A stretch of DNA of 17,056 bases from an uncultured Sutterella sp. (GCA_900770335.1 CAAGKD010000049.1:1-17056), one strand, 5' to 3'. Numbered from the stretch's first letter, positions 1 through 6,055 are shown. Notes: generated from the letters alone by a model not told the origin. Made by a program: numbers and translations.

Positions 1-42
1 CCCCTCCCCCTCCTCCCCCTCCTTGGCCCCCCCCCCCCGGGG
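1..42 (-). repeat. C12 homopolymer plus homopyrimidine tract (G-rich on coding strand)
   Basis: Positions 27-38 are twelve consecutive C, followed by GGGG. Positions 1-24 are pure pyrimidine made of CCCCT/CCCT units. On the coding (minus) strand this is a G12 run followed by several G4-G5 blocks. It encodes Gly and Glu residues between the Fe-S/arch part and the second helicase lobe of the neighbouring helicase. It could be a variable linker, a slippage-prone tract or an assembly artefact at a contig end. Confidence 0.8.
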
Positions 43-1206
43 CGCTTTGGGGGAGTCCACAAGCCGCTTGAAGATCGACTCCCAGCCCGCCATCTCCCCG
101 TCGACCTCGCGGGCGTAATCGAGGAGCGTGTCAAGCTCGTCGCTGCGGCCGCGGTTGGCCTCGAGCGCCCGAACGACGTCGCCGAAGGTTCTCAGAACCT
201 CCGAGAACTCGGGCGCGAGCCCGCCGAAGCCCTCGATCGTCTTCACGGCCCTGCGGTCGCCCTCATGGAGCCCCAGGTCGCGCGCGGCGATGAGAAAGTC
301 GTAGACGGCCTTGGAGGCCGCGCCGTTGAGCTTGTCCCAGTCCGCGCCGTCGCGGGCGTGTCCGACGCCGAGCATCCTCGCCTCCGCGGCGATCTGCTCG
401 ATCTGGCGCGTTGAGAAGAACGTCCCGAAGAAGTCCGTCGCGATCGCGGGGAGCTGGTGCGCCTCGTCGAAGACCGTGAGGTTGGCTGCGGGGAGCATGC
501 CGTCGATCTGCCCGCCCGCGCCGTTCTTCAGGGCGAGCGAGGAGAGGTAGAGGTGATGGTTGACGACGATCACCTGGCTCTTCATCGCCTTCTCGCGGGC
601 GGCCCGCACGAAGCAGTCCTCCCAGTGCTCGCAGCGGTCCTTGCCGAGGCAGCTCTCGCGCGTGCTCGTGACGAGCGGCCAGAGCGGATCGTCCTCGGGC
701 ACCGTGGGCAGCTCGGCTCGGTCGCCCGTGGGCGAAGTCGCCGCGAAGCGGCGGATCTCGCGGAGCTTGCGGTAGCTGTCCCTCTGCGGGAGCATCCCCT
801 CGGACTCCGTGCGCTCGAGATGATGGGGGCAGACGTAGTTCGAGCGGCCCTTGAGGACGGCCGTCGGCAGGTTCACGCCGAAGGCCGCCGAAAGGGCCGG
901 GATGTCCTTCTGAAAGAGCTGGTCCTGAAGGGGCTTGCCGGCCGTCGAGATGACGACGACGGCGCCCGAGAGAATGGCCGGAACGAGGTAGGCGAAGCTC
1001 TTGCCCGTGCCCGTGCCCGCCTCGGCGAGGAGCGTCTCCTTGCCTTCGATCGCGCGCGCCACGGCGAGCGCGAACTCGACCTGCCCCGGCCGGGGGCGGA
1101 ACCCGGGCGTGGCCCGGGCGATGGGGCCGTCCTCGGCGAAGGCCTCGGCGACGCGCTCGGCGAGGGGCCGCGAGGCGTCAAAAAGCGATTCGGCGCTTGA
1201 CTTCAT
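1..1206 (-). CDS. yoaA: DinG/YoaA-family ATP-dependent DNA helicase, N-terminal 402 residues (3' end off the window)
   Basis: XPD-like superfamily 2 helicase that couples ATP hydrolysis to 5'-3' DNA unwinding in repair and replication rescue. The start ATG at 1206 follows a GAGGA ribosome-binding site, and the frame stays open to position 1. Seen in order: a Q-motif-like RPGQ (about 39-42), Walker A AGTGTGKS (63-70), four cysteines placed as the family's 4Fe-4S ligands (C126 in SNYVC, then C186, C192 and C198), VVNHH (about 215) and the DEAH box (246-249). The motifs LKGRSNY, PLVTST and SCLG resemble E. coli YoaA more than DinG, from memory of those sequences. Family members are about 640-720 residues, so roughly 40% is missing. 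It lies 13 nt after the preceding minus-strand gene, so the two are probably co-transcribed. Residues 391-402 become Gly/Glu low complexity, which is odd for a helicase core and is described separately. Confidence 0.93.
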   Translation of the reverse strand, partial: MKSSAESLFDASRPLAERVAEAFAEDGPIARATPGFRPRPGQVEFALAVARAIEGKETLLAEAGTGTGKSFAYLVPAILSGAVVVISTAGKPLQDQLFQKDIPALSAAFGVNLPTAVLKGRSNYVCPHHLERTESEGMLPQRDSYRKLREIRRFAATSPTGDRAELPTVPEDDPLWPLVTSTRESCLGKDRCEHWEDCFVRAAREKAMKSQVIVVNHHLYLSSLALKNGAGGQIDGMLPAANLTVFDEAHQLPAIATDFFGTFFSTRQIEQIAAEARMLGVGHARDGADWDKLNGAASKAVYDFLIAARDLGLHEGDRRAVKTIEGFGGLAPEFSEVLRTFGDVVRALEANRGRSDELDTLLDYAREVDGEMAGWESIFKRLVDSPKAPRGGGAKEGEEGEG

Positions 1207-1219
1207 GGAGGCGCGGTCC

Positions 1220-2206
1220 TCAGAAATACTTCGCCAGGCCGCTCGTGTGCTCCTTCTGGCGCTTCTCGTAGCGCTGCTGCGCGGCCTCGCGCTCCTCGGT
1301 GCTCTTCCGGAACGACTCCTGCTTGGCCTCGCGGCTCGCGCGCCTCTCCGCGGTGCGCTTCTCGGTCTCGCGGGCGCGCTCCTCGGCCGCGCGCTGCTTC
1401 TCGGCGTACCAGGCCTCATTCGCCGCCTCGGTCGCGGCGCGCACCGCGGCCGGGTCCGCGGCGCCCGCGCCCTCGGGCAGCTCCACGGCGTTCTTCGCGC
1501 CGGGGAGGCGCTCGGGCGCTTCGGCGACCTTCGGAACGGCCGGAGCGATTCCCGCGGGCGCGCTCGGGGCACGAACCGCCGCGGGAGCGACGCCCGCCGG
1601 AGCGCTCGCCTCACGGCCTTCGGCCGAGCCGAGCCGGACGGGGTCCGAGGGCTCCCGGACCTTTCGCGGCGCAATGCGAATCGGCTCGGGGCGCGAGTCC
1701 CTGACGGTCTTGGGCGCCACGGGCGTCGGGGGCGTGCGCGCCTCCTCGGCCTTCCGCTCGCGTCGCGCCTGAGCGCGCTCGACGCGGTCAAGACGGATCA
1801 CCTCGTCGGCGTCGACCATCACGCGGCGAATCTCGCGCTCGCGCATGACGGAGAGCTTCCGGGCGTCCTCCTTGCAGCTGTTGACGAAGAAGCGCCCGGC
1901 GCAGTCCCGCTGGACGGTCTTCACGGCCTTCTCCACCTGCGCCAGGGCCTTCTGAGCCTCGTCCTTGACGCGCGCGGCGGTCTCGACGGAATCGAGCGCT
2001 CCGGCGGCGGACCAGCGCCGGCTGAAACTGTCGTCGCGCAGCGTCGCTTCGGCGGCCTCAAGCGTTCGGCGGGCGGACGCCTCCTCGGGCGTCTCCGCGG
2101 CGGCCGCGGGAAGCGGCGCGAGGCTCGCGCAGAGAGCGGCGAGGGAAAGCGCGGCAGAAAGCGCGAAGGCAAGCGCGCGGGCGGAGCGAAGAAGTGGGCG
2201 GAGCAT
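1220..2206 (-). CDS. Secreted/periplasmic protein with paired-Cys motif, Pro/Ala linker and coiled-coil tail; function unknown
   Basis: A 328-residue protein I cannot assign to a characterised function. Residues 1-37 look like a Sec signal peptide: Arg near the start, a long Ala/Leu core, and likely cleavage after PAAAA. Residues 40-155 are helical and charged and carry a distinctive motif DC-x3-RFFVNSC (C101-C111 region) that could form a disulfide in the periplasm. I have an unverified memory of a similar Cys-RF-VN-Cys motif in other Burkholderiales hypothetical proteins. Residues 160-250 are a Pro/Ala-rich linker with two imperfect APAG(V/I)AP repeats. Residues 255-320 are a Lys/Arg/Glu/Ala coiled coil. 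The start is supported by GGAGG 10 nt upstream. It is the first gene of an apparent operon with the YoaA-like helicase, an unexpected pairing of an envelope protein with a DNA repair protein. No membrane anchor follows the signal. Confidence 0.8.
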   Translation of the reverse strand: MLRPLLRSARALAFALSAALSLAALCASLAPLPAAAAETPEEASARRTLEAAEATLRDDSFSRRWSAAGALDSVETAARVKDEAQKALAQVEKAVKTVQRDCAGRFFVNSCKEDARKLSVMREREIRRVMVDADEVIRLDRVERAQARRERKAEEARTPPTPVAPKTVRDSRPEPIRIAPRKVREPSDPVRLGSAEGREASAPAGVAPAAVRAPSAPAGIAPAVPKVAEAPERLPGAKNAVELPEGAGAADPAAVRAATEAANEAWYAEKQRAAEERARETEKRTAERRASREAKQESFRKSTEEREAAQQRYEKRQKEHTSGLAKYF

Positions 2207-2238
2207 GGGCGGAGAGCCTCCCGGCGGACGACGGCGAG

Positions 2239-2267
2239 CCCTCCCGCCGGCGGACCCGGCGGGAGGG
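2239..2267 (-). promoter_or_regulatory. Perfect 12-bp stem-loop upstream of the secreted-protein gene
   Basis: The arms 2239-2250 and 2256-2267 are exact reverse complements around a 5-nt loop. No T-run follows on either strand, so it is not a classical intrinsic terminator. On the minus strand it ends 32 nt before the ATG at 2206. Its 5' arm (CCCTCCCGCC) could instead pair with the GGGAGG-containing ribosome-binding region just downstream. It may therefore be a leader structure, or a 3'-end stabiliser for the nitroreductase transcript that ends at 2336. Confidence 0.5.
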
Positions 2268-2335
2268 CGAAAGGATGATCAGGAACGGATTCTAACGATC
2301 CGAGGCGAAGCGCCCGGCTGCGCTCCGCGCAGTTC

Positions 2336-2992
2336 TCAAAGGATTGTCACAACCTCGTCGAAGGGCAGTCGCGACTTCGGGCGCCTTGCGTTCGAGTCAT
2401 CAGCCGCCCGGCGGCCGATCGCGCAGCCAATGACCGCGCGGCGCCCCTGAGCGGGCAGTCCGAGGATCTCGTCGACCTTGTCGAACTCCATCCCTCCGAG
2501 GGGCGTGGCGTCGATCCCCATGCCGGCCGCGGCGAAAAGGAGAAACCCGAGCGCGATCGAGACCTGCTCGCGCGCCCAGATCTCGCCCCTGTCGGGCCCG
2601 GAGCAGTAGCGCGCGACCGCGTCGCTCCTCACGGAGAGCACCTGCCTGTCGAACCCCGAGGCGATCGCCGCGGCGTCAAAGCGCCCGTCGGCGCGCTCCT
2701 GCGCGGTGATGCGCTCGACCCGCTCCACGAGATTGCCTTCGATCGAGAGGATGAGGATCACCGGCGCGCAGCGCACGCGTTCGACGTTGAAGTCCCGGAT
2801 CGCGGGAAGAAGCCTTGCGCGAGCCTGCGGGGACCGGACGGCCGTGAAGTGCCAGCTCTGGATGTTGATTGACGAGGGGGCGAGCCGCAGAATCTCGAGG
2901 AGGTCATGGAGCTCCTCGTCCGTAACGACGCCGGCCGGGTCGTAGTGCTTCGTCGTATGGCGCCTGCGCGCGAGCTCGAGCATCGGGTTCAT
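2336..2992 (-). CDS. NfsB-like FMN-dependent nitroreductase (paralogue 2)
   Basis: A 218-residue flavoprotein of the nitroreductase/dihydropteridine reductase family, expected to be a cytosolic FMN homodimer using NAD(P)H to reduce nitroaromatics, quinones or flavins. Seen: RRHTTKHYD (10-18), an FMN phosphate-binding segment; APSSINIQSWHF (38-49), the usual P-(S/T)-S-x-N-x-Q-x-W-H pattern; AAAGMGIDATPLGG in the second half; and C-terminal RRPKSRLP. The length matches E. coli NfsB (217). The ATG at 2992 is chosen over an in-frame start at 3181 because AAAGGAGAA lies 6 nt upstream and the longer form would overlap the upstream paralogue and add a nonsense Arg/Ser-rich leader. It follows the similar gene after 37 nt and is probably co-transcribed with it. 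The central region differs from its neighbour (YCSGPDRGEIW replaces the canonical lid segment), which suggests a different substrate. Confidence 0.92.
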   Translation of the reverse strand: MNPMLELARRRHTTKHYDPAGVVTDEELHDLLEILRLAPSSINIQSWHFTAVRSPQARARLLPAIRDFNVERVRCAPVILILSIEGNLVERVERITAQERADGRFDAAAIASGFDRQVLSVRSDAVARYCSGPDRGEIWAREQVSIALGFLLFAAAGMGIDATPLGGMEFDKVDEILGLPAQGRRAVIGCAIGRRAADDSNARRPKSRLPFDEVVTIL

Positions 2993-3011
2993 CTCGGATT
3001 CTCCTTTCCAT

Positions 3012-3029
3012 CCCGGGCGTCGGCCCGGG
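3012..3029 (-). promoter_or_regulatory. Intercistronic hairpin between the two nitroreductase genes
   Basis: Perfect 7-bp arms CCCGGGC/GCCCGGG around a 4-nt loop lie directly after the upstream stop codon and directly before the AAAGGAG of the downstream gene. There is no T-run. The position fits an mRNA-stabilising or translation-modulating hairpin that tunes the expression ratio of the two genes. Confidence 0.5.
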
Positions 3030-3683
3030 TCAGTCGATCGACGTGAACAGGTCCTCGGCGGCGAGGCGGGACTTCGGGCGCTGGGCGTTGCCGTCCTTGG
3101 GATTGCGGTAGCCGAGCGAGAGCGCGACGACGCTCGTGAGGCCCTTCTCGCGCAGGCCGAGGATCTCGTCGAGCTTCGCAAAGTCGACGCCCTCGAGGCA
3201 GGTCGAGTCGATGCCCATGCCCGCGGCGGCGTAAAGGACGATGCCCATGCCGATGTAGGCCTGGCGGGCGGCCCACTCGACGAGGTCCTTTTCGCTGCCC
3301 ATGTGCAGGCCCGCGAAGTGCCGGCGGCCCGCGTCCTGCTGGGCCTTCACCTCATCGTTGGGGAAGCGCCCGTCGGCGGCCTCCTTGGCGAGGACGCGCT
3401 CGAAGTGCGCGTCGTCGAGCTTTGTGGGGACCGTGAAGACGATGACGTCGCTCGCCTCGGTGACGCGGTCGCGGTTGAACTCCGGCAGCGCGGGCAGGAG
3501 CTTCGCGCGGGCCTCGGGCGTGTGCGCCGTGAAGAAGTGCCAGGCCTGGCAGTTCACCGACGTGGGCGTGAGGCGCAGGATCTCAAGAAGCGAGGCCATC
3601 TGCTCGCGCGGAATCTCGCGGCCGCTGTAGTGCTTCGTCGTGTAGCGCTCCTGGGCGAGGCGGAGAAAGACGTTCTGTTCCAT
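3030..3683 (-). CDS. nfsB: NfsB-type oxygen-insensitive NAD(P)H nitroreductase (paralogue 1)
   Basis: A 217-residue FMN oxidoreductase matching E. coli NfsB in length and along its whole course. Expected activity is two-electron NAD(P)H-dependent reduction of nitro compounds, quinones and possibly dihydropteridines as a cytosolic dimer. Seen: ERYTTKHYSG (12-21), LTPTSVNCQAWHFF (38-51), the segment with DDAHFERVL and EAADGRF typical of NfsB (about 90-110), GMGIDSTCLEG, GLREKGLTSVVALSLGY and C-terminal QRPKSRL. The ATG at 3683 is preceded by AGAGGAG 9 nt upstream. The open frame continues to 3851 without family-like sequence, so the longer start is rejected. First gene of a two-gene unit with a shorter-spaced paralogue downstream, and divergent from mdh. 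It is the more canonical of the two copies. Confidence in the family is high; the symbol is by similarity remembered, not searched. Confidence 0.93.
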   Translation of the reverse strand: MEQNVFLRLAQERYTTKHYSGREIPREQMASLLEILRLTPTSVNCQAWHFFTAHTPEARAKLLPALPEFNRDRVTEASDVIVFTVPTKLDDAHFERVLAKEAADGRFPNDEVKAQQDAGRRHFAGLHMGSEKDLVEWAARQAYIGMGIVLYAAAGMGIDSTCLEGVDFAKLDEILGLREKGLTSVVALSLGYRNPKDGNAQRPKSRLAAEDLFTSID

Positions 3684-4018
3684 TGCTTCGTGCTCCTCTT
3701 GGTCGTTTGCAAATGATCGGCGGCGCGCCCGCCTTGAAGGGGAGGGAGCGCCGCGAACATGCGGGGAACTGTAGCAGGCGCGCGGCCGGCCGGTGCGCCG
3801 GAAGCGCTCATTGGGAGGCCGCGCTCCCTCCGGGCGCTCCGGCATACGCACTGTGGCCTAGTCCTATGGACGTAATCCTCCCCGACCTATCCGGCGAACG
3901 CTGCAGGAAGGCGTCCGCTATTTTCCTTGAAAGCGCTTTGCTAGACTCCTGCCCACCGCGGGAGCCGCACGGCAGCCTTGCAGACCCCCGCCAGGACCAA
4001 TTCCTACAGGCATTTGAA
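3684..4018. other. Divergent intergenic region between nfsB and mdh
   Basis: 335 bp without a convincing gene. It holds a TTTGCAAA palindrome (3705-3712) close to the nfsB ribosome-binding site, an 11-bp inverted repeat (3741-3751 and 3821-3831, GGAGGGAGCGC against its complement, 69 nt apart), and a more AT-rich stretch at 3910-3945 next to the likely mdh promoter. An open frame runs from 3683 into mdh but has no family-like sequence. Confidence 0.6.
3919..3947 (+). promoter_or_regulatory. Candidate mdh promoter (extended -10 TGCTAGACT)
   Basis: TGC-TAGACT at 3939-3947 resembles an extended sigma-70 -10 element. A poor -35 (TATTTT, 3919-3924) lies 17 nt upstream. The predicted leader to the ATG at 4019 is about 65 nt. 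Similar TAGAATC elements occur upstream of hslO and ftsB in this window. Confidence 0.4.
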
Positions 4019-5005
4019 ATGAAGTCTCCCATCCGCGTTTCCGTGACAGGACCCGCCGGCAACATCGGCTACTCCCTTCTTTTCCGCATCGCCGCCGGCG
4101 ACATGTTCGGTCCGGACCAGCCCGTCATCCTGCAGCTCCTCGAGCGCGACACCCCTGAAAGCCAGAAGCGCGTCAAGGGCGTGATGATGGAGCTCGACGA
4201 CTGCGCCTTCCCGCTGCTCGCCGGCCTCGTCAACTCCTCCGACCCGCGCGTCGCCTTCCGCGACGCGGACGTCGCGCTCCTCGTGGGCGCCCGCCCACGC
4301 ACGAAGGGCATGGAGCGCGCGGACCTGCTGAGCGCCAACGCCGAGATCTTCGTCACGCAGGGCCGCGCCCTCGACGAGGTCGCGAGCCGTGACGTCAAGG
4401 TGCTCGTCGTCGGCAACCCCTGCAACACGAACGCCTGGATCGCGAGCCAGAGCGCCCCGTCGCTCGACCCGAAGTGCTTCACCTCGATGCTCCGCCTCGA
4501 CCAGAACCGCCTGATGGCGCAGATCGCCTCCCGCACGGGCGCGACGGTGAACGACGTCGTCCACGCGGCCGTCTGGGGCAACCACTCGCCCTCCATGGTC
4601 CCCGATCTTGAGGGAGCGCTCGTCAAGGGCCGTCCGGCGCTCGAGGGCATCGACCGCGCCTGGTACGAAGAGACCCTCATCCCGACCGTCGCCAAGCGCG
4701 GCTCGGCCATCATCGAAGCGCGCGGCGCGAGCTCGGCGGCCTCCGCCGCCTCCGCCGCCGTCGACCACATCCGCGACTGGACGCTCGGCTCGGGCGAGCG
4801 CTGGGTGACGATGGGCGTTCCGTCGAACGGCTCCTACGGCGTCCCCGAGGGGCTCGTCTACGGCTTCCCCTGCACGACGAAGGACGGCAGGTACGAGATC
4901 GTCCAGGGGCTCGAGCTCTCGGACTTCATCCGCGCAAAGATGACCAAGTCCGTCGCCGAGCTCGAGCAGGAGCGCGACATGGTGAAGGCGATCCTCGCCA
5001 AGTGA
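4019..5005 (+). CDS. mdh: NAD-dependent malate dehydrogenase
   Basis: A 328-residue cytosolic enzyme for malate/oxaloacetate interconversion with NAD(H), in the TCA cycle or a reductive branch toward fumarate. It is the LDH-like Burkholderiales type, which is about 327-328 residues. Seen: nucleotide-binding TGPAGNIG (10-17); ELDDCAFPLL (58-67); substrate loop ARPRTKGMER with R94 and R100; NPCNTNA (133-139); D161 and R164 in LDQNR; catalytic H189 in WGNHS; and a Ser/Ala-rich helix SSAASAASAA after EARGA. The family's usual LDHNR and NPANTNA read LDQNR and NPCNTNA here; catalytic residues are retained. The ATG at 4019 gives exactly the family N-terminus; the only upstream purine signal is a weak AGG. 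A hairpin and an intrinsic terminator follow, so it appears monocistronic. It is not accompanied by the sdh or gltA genes often found beside mdh in this order. Confidence 0.96.
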   Translation: MKSPIRVSVTGPAGNIGYSLLFRIAAGDMFGPDQPVILQLLERDTPESQKRVKGVMMELDDCAFPLLAGLVNSSDPRVAFRDADVALLVGARPRTKGMERADLLSANAEIFVTQGRALDEVASRDVKVLVVGNPCNTNAWIASQSAPSLDPKCFTSMLRLDQNRLMAQIASRTGATVNDVVHAAVWGNHSPSMVPDLEGALVKGRPALEGIDRAWYEETLIPTVAKRGSAIIEARGASSAASAASAAVDHIRDWTLGSGERWVTMGVPSNGSYGVPEGLVYGFPCTTKDGRYEIVQGLELSDFIRAKMTKSVAELEQERDMVKAILAK

Positions 5006-5025
5006 TTCCGCGATGACGCGCCCAG

Positions 5026-5052
5026 GGCGCCCCTCCCGCAAGGAGAGGCGCC
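5026..5052 (+). terminator. Stem-loop just after mdh
   Basis: GGCGCC (5026-5031) pairs with GGCGCC (5047-5052), and the stem extends through CTCC/GGAG with single mismatches. There is no T-run, so it probably stabilises the mdh 3' end or helps the stronger terminator 7 nt further on. Confidence 0.45.
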
Positions 5053-5058
5053 TCGCAT

Positions 5059-5098
5059 GAGCCGCCCGCGCATGCGCGCCGGCGGCTCTTCCTTTTTC
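5059..5098 (+). terminator. Rho-independent terminator of mdh
   Basis: GAGCCGCC (5059-5066) pairs with GGCGGCTC (5081-5088). An inner CGCGC/GCGCG stem and a 2-nt bulge complete it, and the T-rich run TTCCTTTTT follows. It isolates mdh from the PIN-domain gene, which starts 38 nt later. Confidence 0.8.
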
Positions 5099-5136
5099 CT
5101 CCCTCCCCTTCATCCGGGACGCTTCAAGGAGAGCAG

Positions 5137-5670
5137 ATGATCCCTGCGCAGCTCCACGCCTTCGCCGCCTCGCTCATCGAGGCGGGCCTCGTGAATGAAC
5201 GCCCCGCGCCCGCAGCCGGGCTCGCCGCCGTCCTCGACACCCACGTCCTCATGGAGTGCTTCCACTGGGGGAACGCCGCCTCAGGACCCGTCCGCGAGGC
5301 GCTCGAGTCGGGCGCGATGACCGCGCTTGAATGCCGCGACACATTCCTTGAGCTTGCGGGCGTTCTCTCGCGCCCGCAGTTCGGCGCGGATGAGGCGCAC
5401 GTGAGGGAGGTCCTCGAACGGACGGCGCGCCGCGTGCGGTTCGTTCCTCAGGAGGCGATGGAGCGCGCCGCGCCGACGCTCTCCATCCGCTGCCGCGACC
5501 CGGAGGACCAGAAGTTCCTCACGCTTGCCGTCGCGGGCGGCGCAAGGGTTCTCATCACGCGCGACCGGCTCCTTCTCAAGGCCGCCAAGCGCCTGCGCGC
5601 GCGCGGCGTTGAGCCGATGACGCCGGAGACGTTCGCGCGAAGCGCTCCGGCCGAGCCCTCGGCTACTTGA
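5137..5670 (+). CDS. PIN-domain putative ribonuclease (COG1569-like), no visible antitoxin
   Basis: A 177-residue protein of the type often annotated as 'toxin component, PIN family'. PIN domains are metal-dependent RNases built around clustered acidic residues. Seen: VLDTHVLME with D34 (first acidic position), FLELAGVLSRPQF with E72, CRDPEDQKFLTLA with D121 and D124, and VLITRDRLLL with D143. The acidic set is therefore complete and the enzyme looks intact. The ATG at 5137 follows AAGGAG at 5 nt. Residues 1-30 are an N-terminal extension before the domain. Ordinary VapC toxins are preceded by an overlapping antitoxin gene. Here the upstream 130 nt holds only the mdh terminator, so this is an orphan and may be a housekeeping RNase instead of a toxin. 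Its last 8 nt overlap a convergent small ORF on the minus strand. Confidence 0.85.
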   Translation: MIPAQLHAFAASLIEAGLVNERPAPAAGLAAVLDTHVLMECFHWGNAASGPVREALESGAMTALECRDTFLELAGVLSRPQFGADEAHVREVLERTARRVRFVPQEAMERAAPTLSIRCRDPEDQKFLTLAVAGGARVLITRDRLLLKAAKRLRARGVEPMTPETFARSAPAEPSAT

Positions 5671-5770
5671 CGAAGAAATACCAGACGACCGTCGCGATGG
5701 AGTTGACGATCCACAGGCCGCAGCAGATGAGCGCGACCCAGATGAGAAAGCGGATGATGCGGGGAGCCAT
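5663..5770 (-). CDS. Small single-pass membrane protein (35 residues), hypothetical
   Basis: A very short ORF with ATG at 5770 and TAG at 5663-5665. It begins MAPRIIRFLIWVALICC and ends VVWYFFVK. Residues 5-30 form one long hydrophobic segment with Arg4 and Arg7 at the N-terminal side, so N-in topology is likely. Of the 34 codons after ATG, 31 end in G or C, matching genuine genes here, and the hydrophobic stretch is unbroken. Both argue for real coding. No Shine-Dalgarno is visible. An in-frame ATG at 5821 would add 17 residues, but those codons lose the GC-ending bias. The gene converges on the PIN-domain gene and overlaps its end by 8 nt. Candidates are a small stress or envelope peptide or a type-I-toxin-like peptide; neither is shown. 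Function unknown. Confidence 0.6.
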   Translation of the reverse strand: MAPRIIRFLIWVALICCGLWIVNSIATVVWYFFVK

Positions 5771-5851
5771 TTGAGGAAAATCAGGTTGCGGCGCGCTCGC
5801 GCCTGAAGAGAAAGCCCGCATTTTACAACCGTTCTGAAAATCCTATCCAAA

Positions 5852-5881
5852 TCGACCGAATCTGATCGAAACGGATAGATT
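5852..5881 (+). promoter_or_regulatory. Candidate promoter TCGACC-N18-TAGATT
   Basis: A sigma-70-like pair: TCGACC at 5852-5857 and TAGATT at 5876-5881 with an 18-bp spacer, in an unusually AT-rich patch. It is followed by AGGAG (5898-5902) and an ATG at 5909, so the spacing fits a short-leader transcript on the plus strand. Confidence 0.4.
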
Positions 5882-5903
5882 TCTCTTTCCCAATCTCAGG
5901 AGC

Positions 5904-5915
5904 CGGTCATGACCG
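5904..5915. repeat. 12-bp perfect palindrome CGGTCATGACCG
   Basis: A perfect palindrome overlapping the candidate start codon at 5909. It lies where a repressor bound downstream of the 5852-5881 promoter could act. It could be an operator or chance. Confidence 0.35.
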
Positions 5916-6055
5916 AGCAGTTGCGAGCCCGTCCGGCCCGCCCCTCTCACTGCGGCAGCGTCGTCTCTTCGGCAAGGATCCGGCAGTCCTTCCCCGAGAA
6001 GGCGATGCCGCAGAGCCTCACCCGCGTCACTCCGGTCCCGAGGAAGGTCTCGTGA
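5909..6055 (+). CDS. Possible 48-residue ORF or 5' remnant of an interrupted gene
   Basis: ATG at 5909 follows AGGAG at 6 nt and a plausible promoter. The product begins MTEQLRARPARPS and ends at TGA 6053-6055. From 5947 on it runs antisense to the 3' end of the AAA/nuclease pseudogene, so that part may be shadow sequence. One reading is that a real plus-strand gene began here and was cut off when the AAA/nuclease segment arrived. Another is that the initiation signals are accidental. No family recognised. Confidence 0.25.
   Translation: MTEQLRARPARPSHCGSVVSSARIRQSFPEKAMPQSLTRVTPVPRKVS

Noticed and set aside
3926..3960. CTTGAAA (3926-3932) as a sigma-32 -35 element for mdh
   Set aside because: No matching CCCCATNT-like -10 at 13-16 nt; the word alone is not enough.
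3683..4018. 112-codon N-terminal extension of malate dehydrogenase
   Set aside because: The extension has no similarity to the family, covers promoter-like DNA and does not match the known N-terminus; the ATG at 4019 fits exactly.
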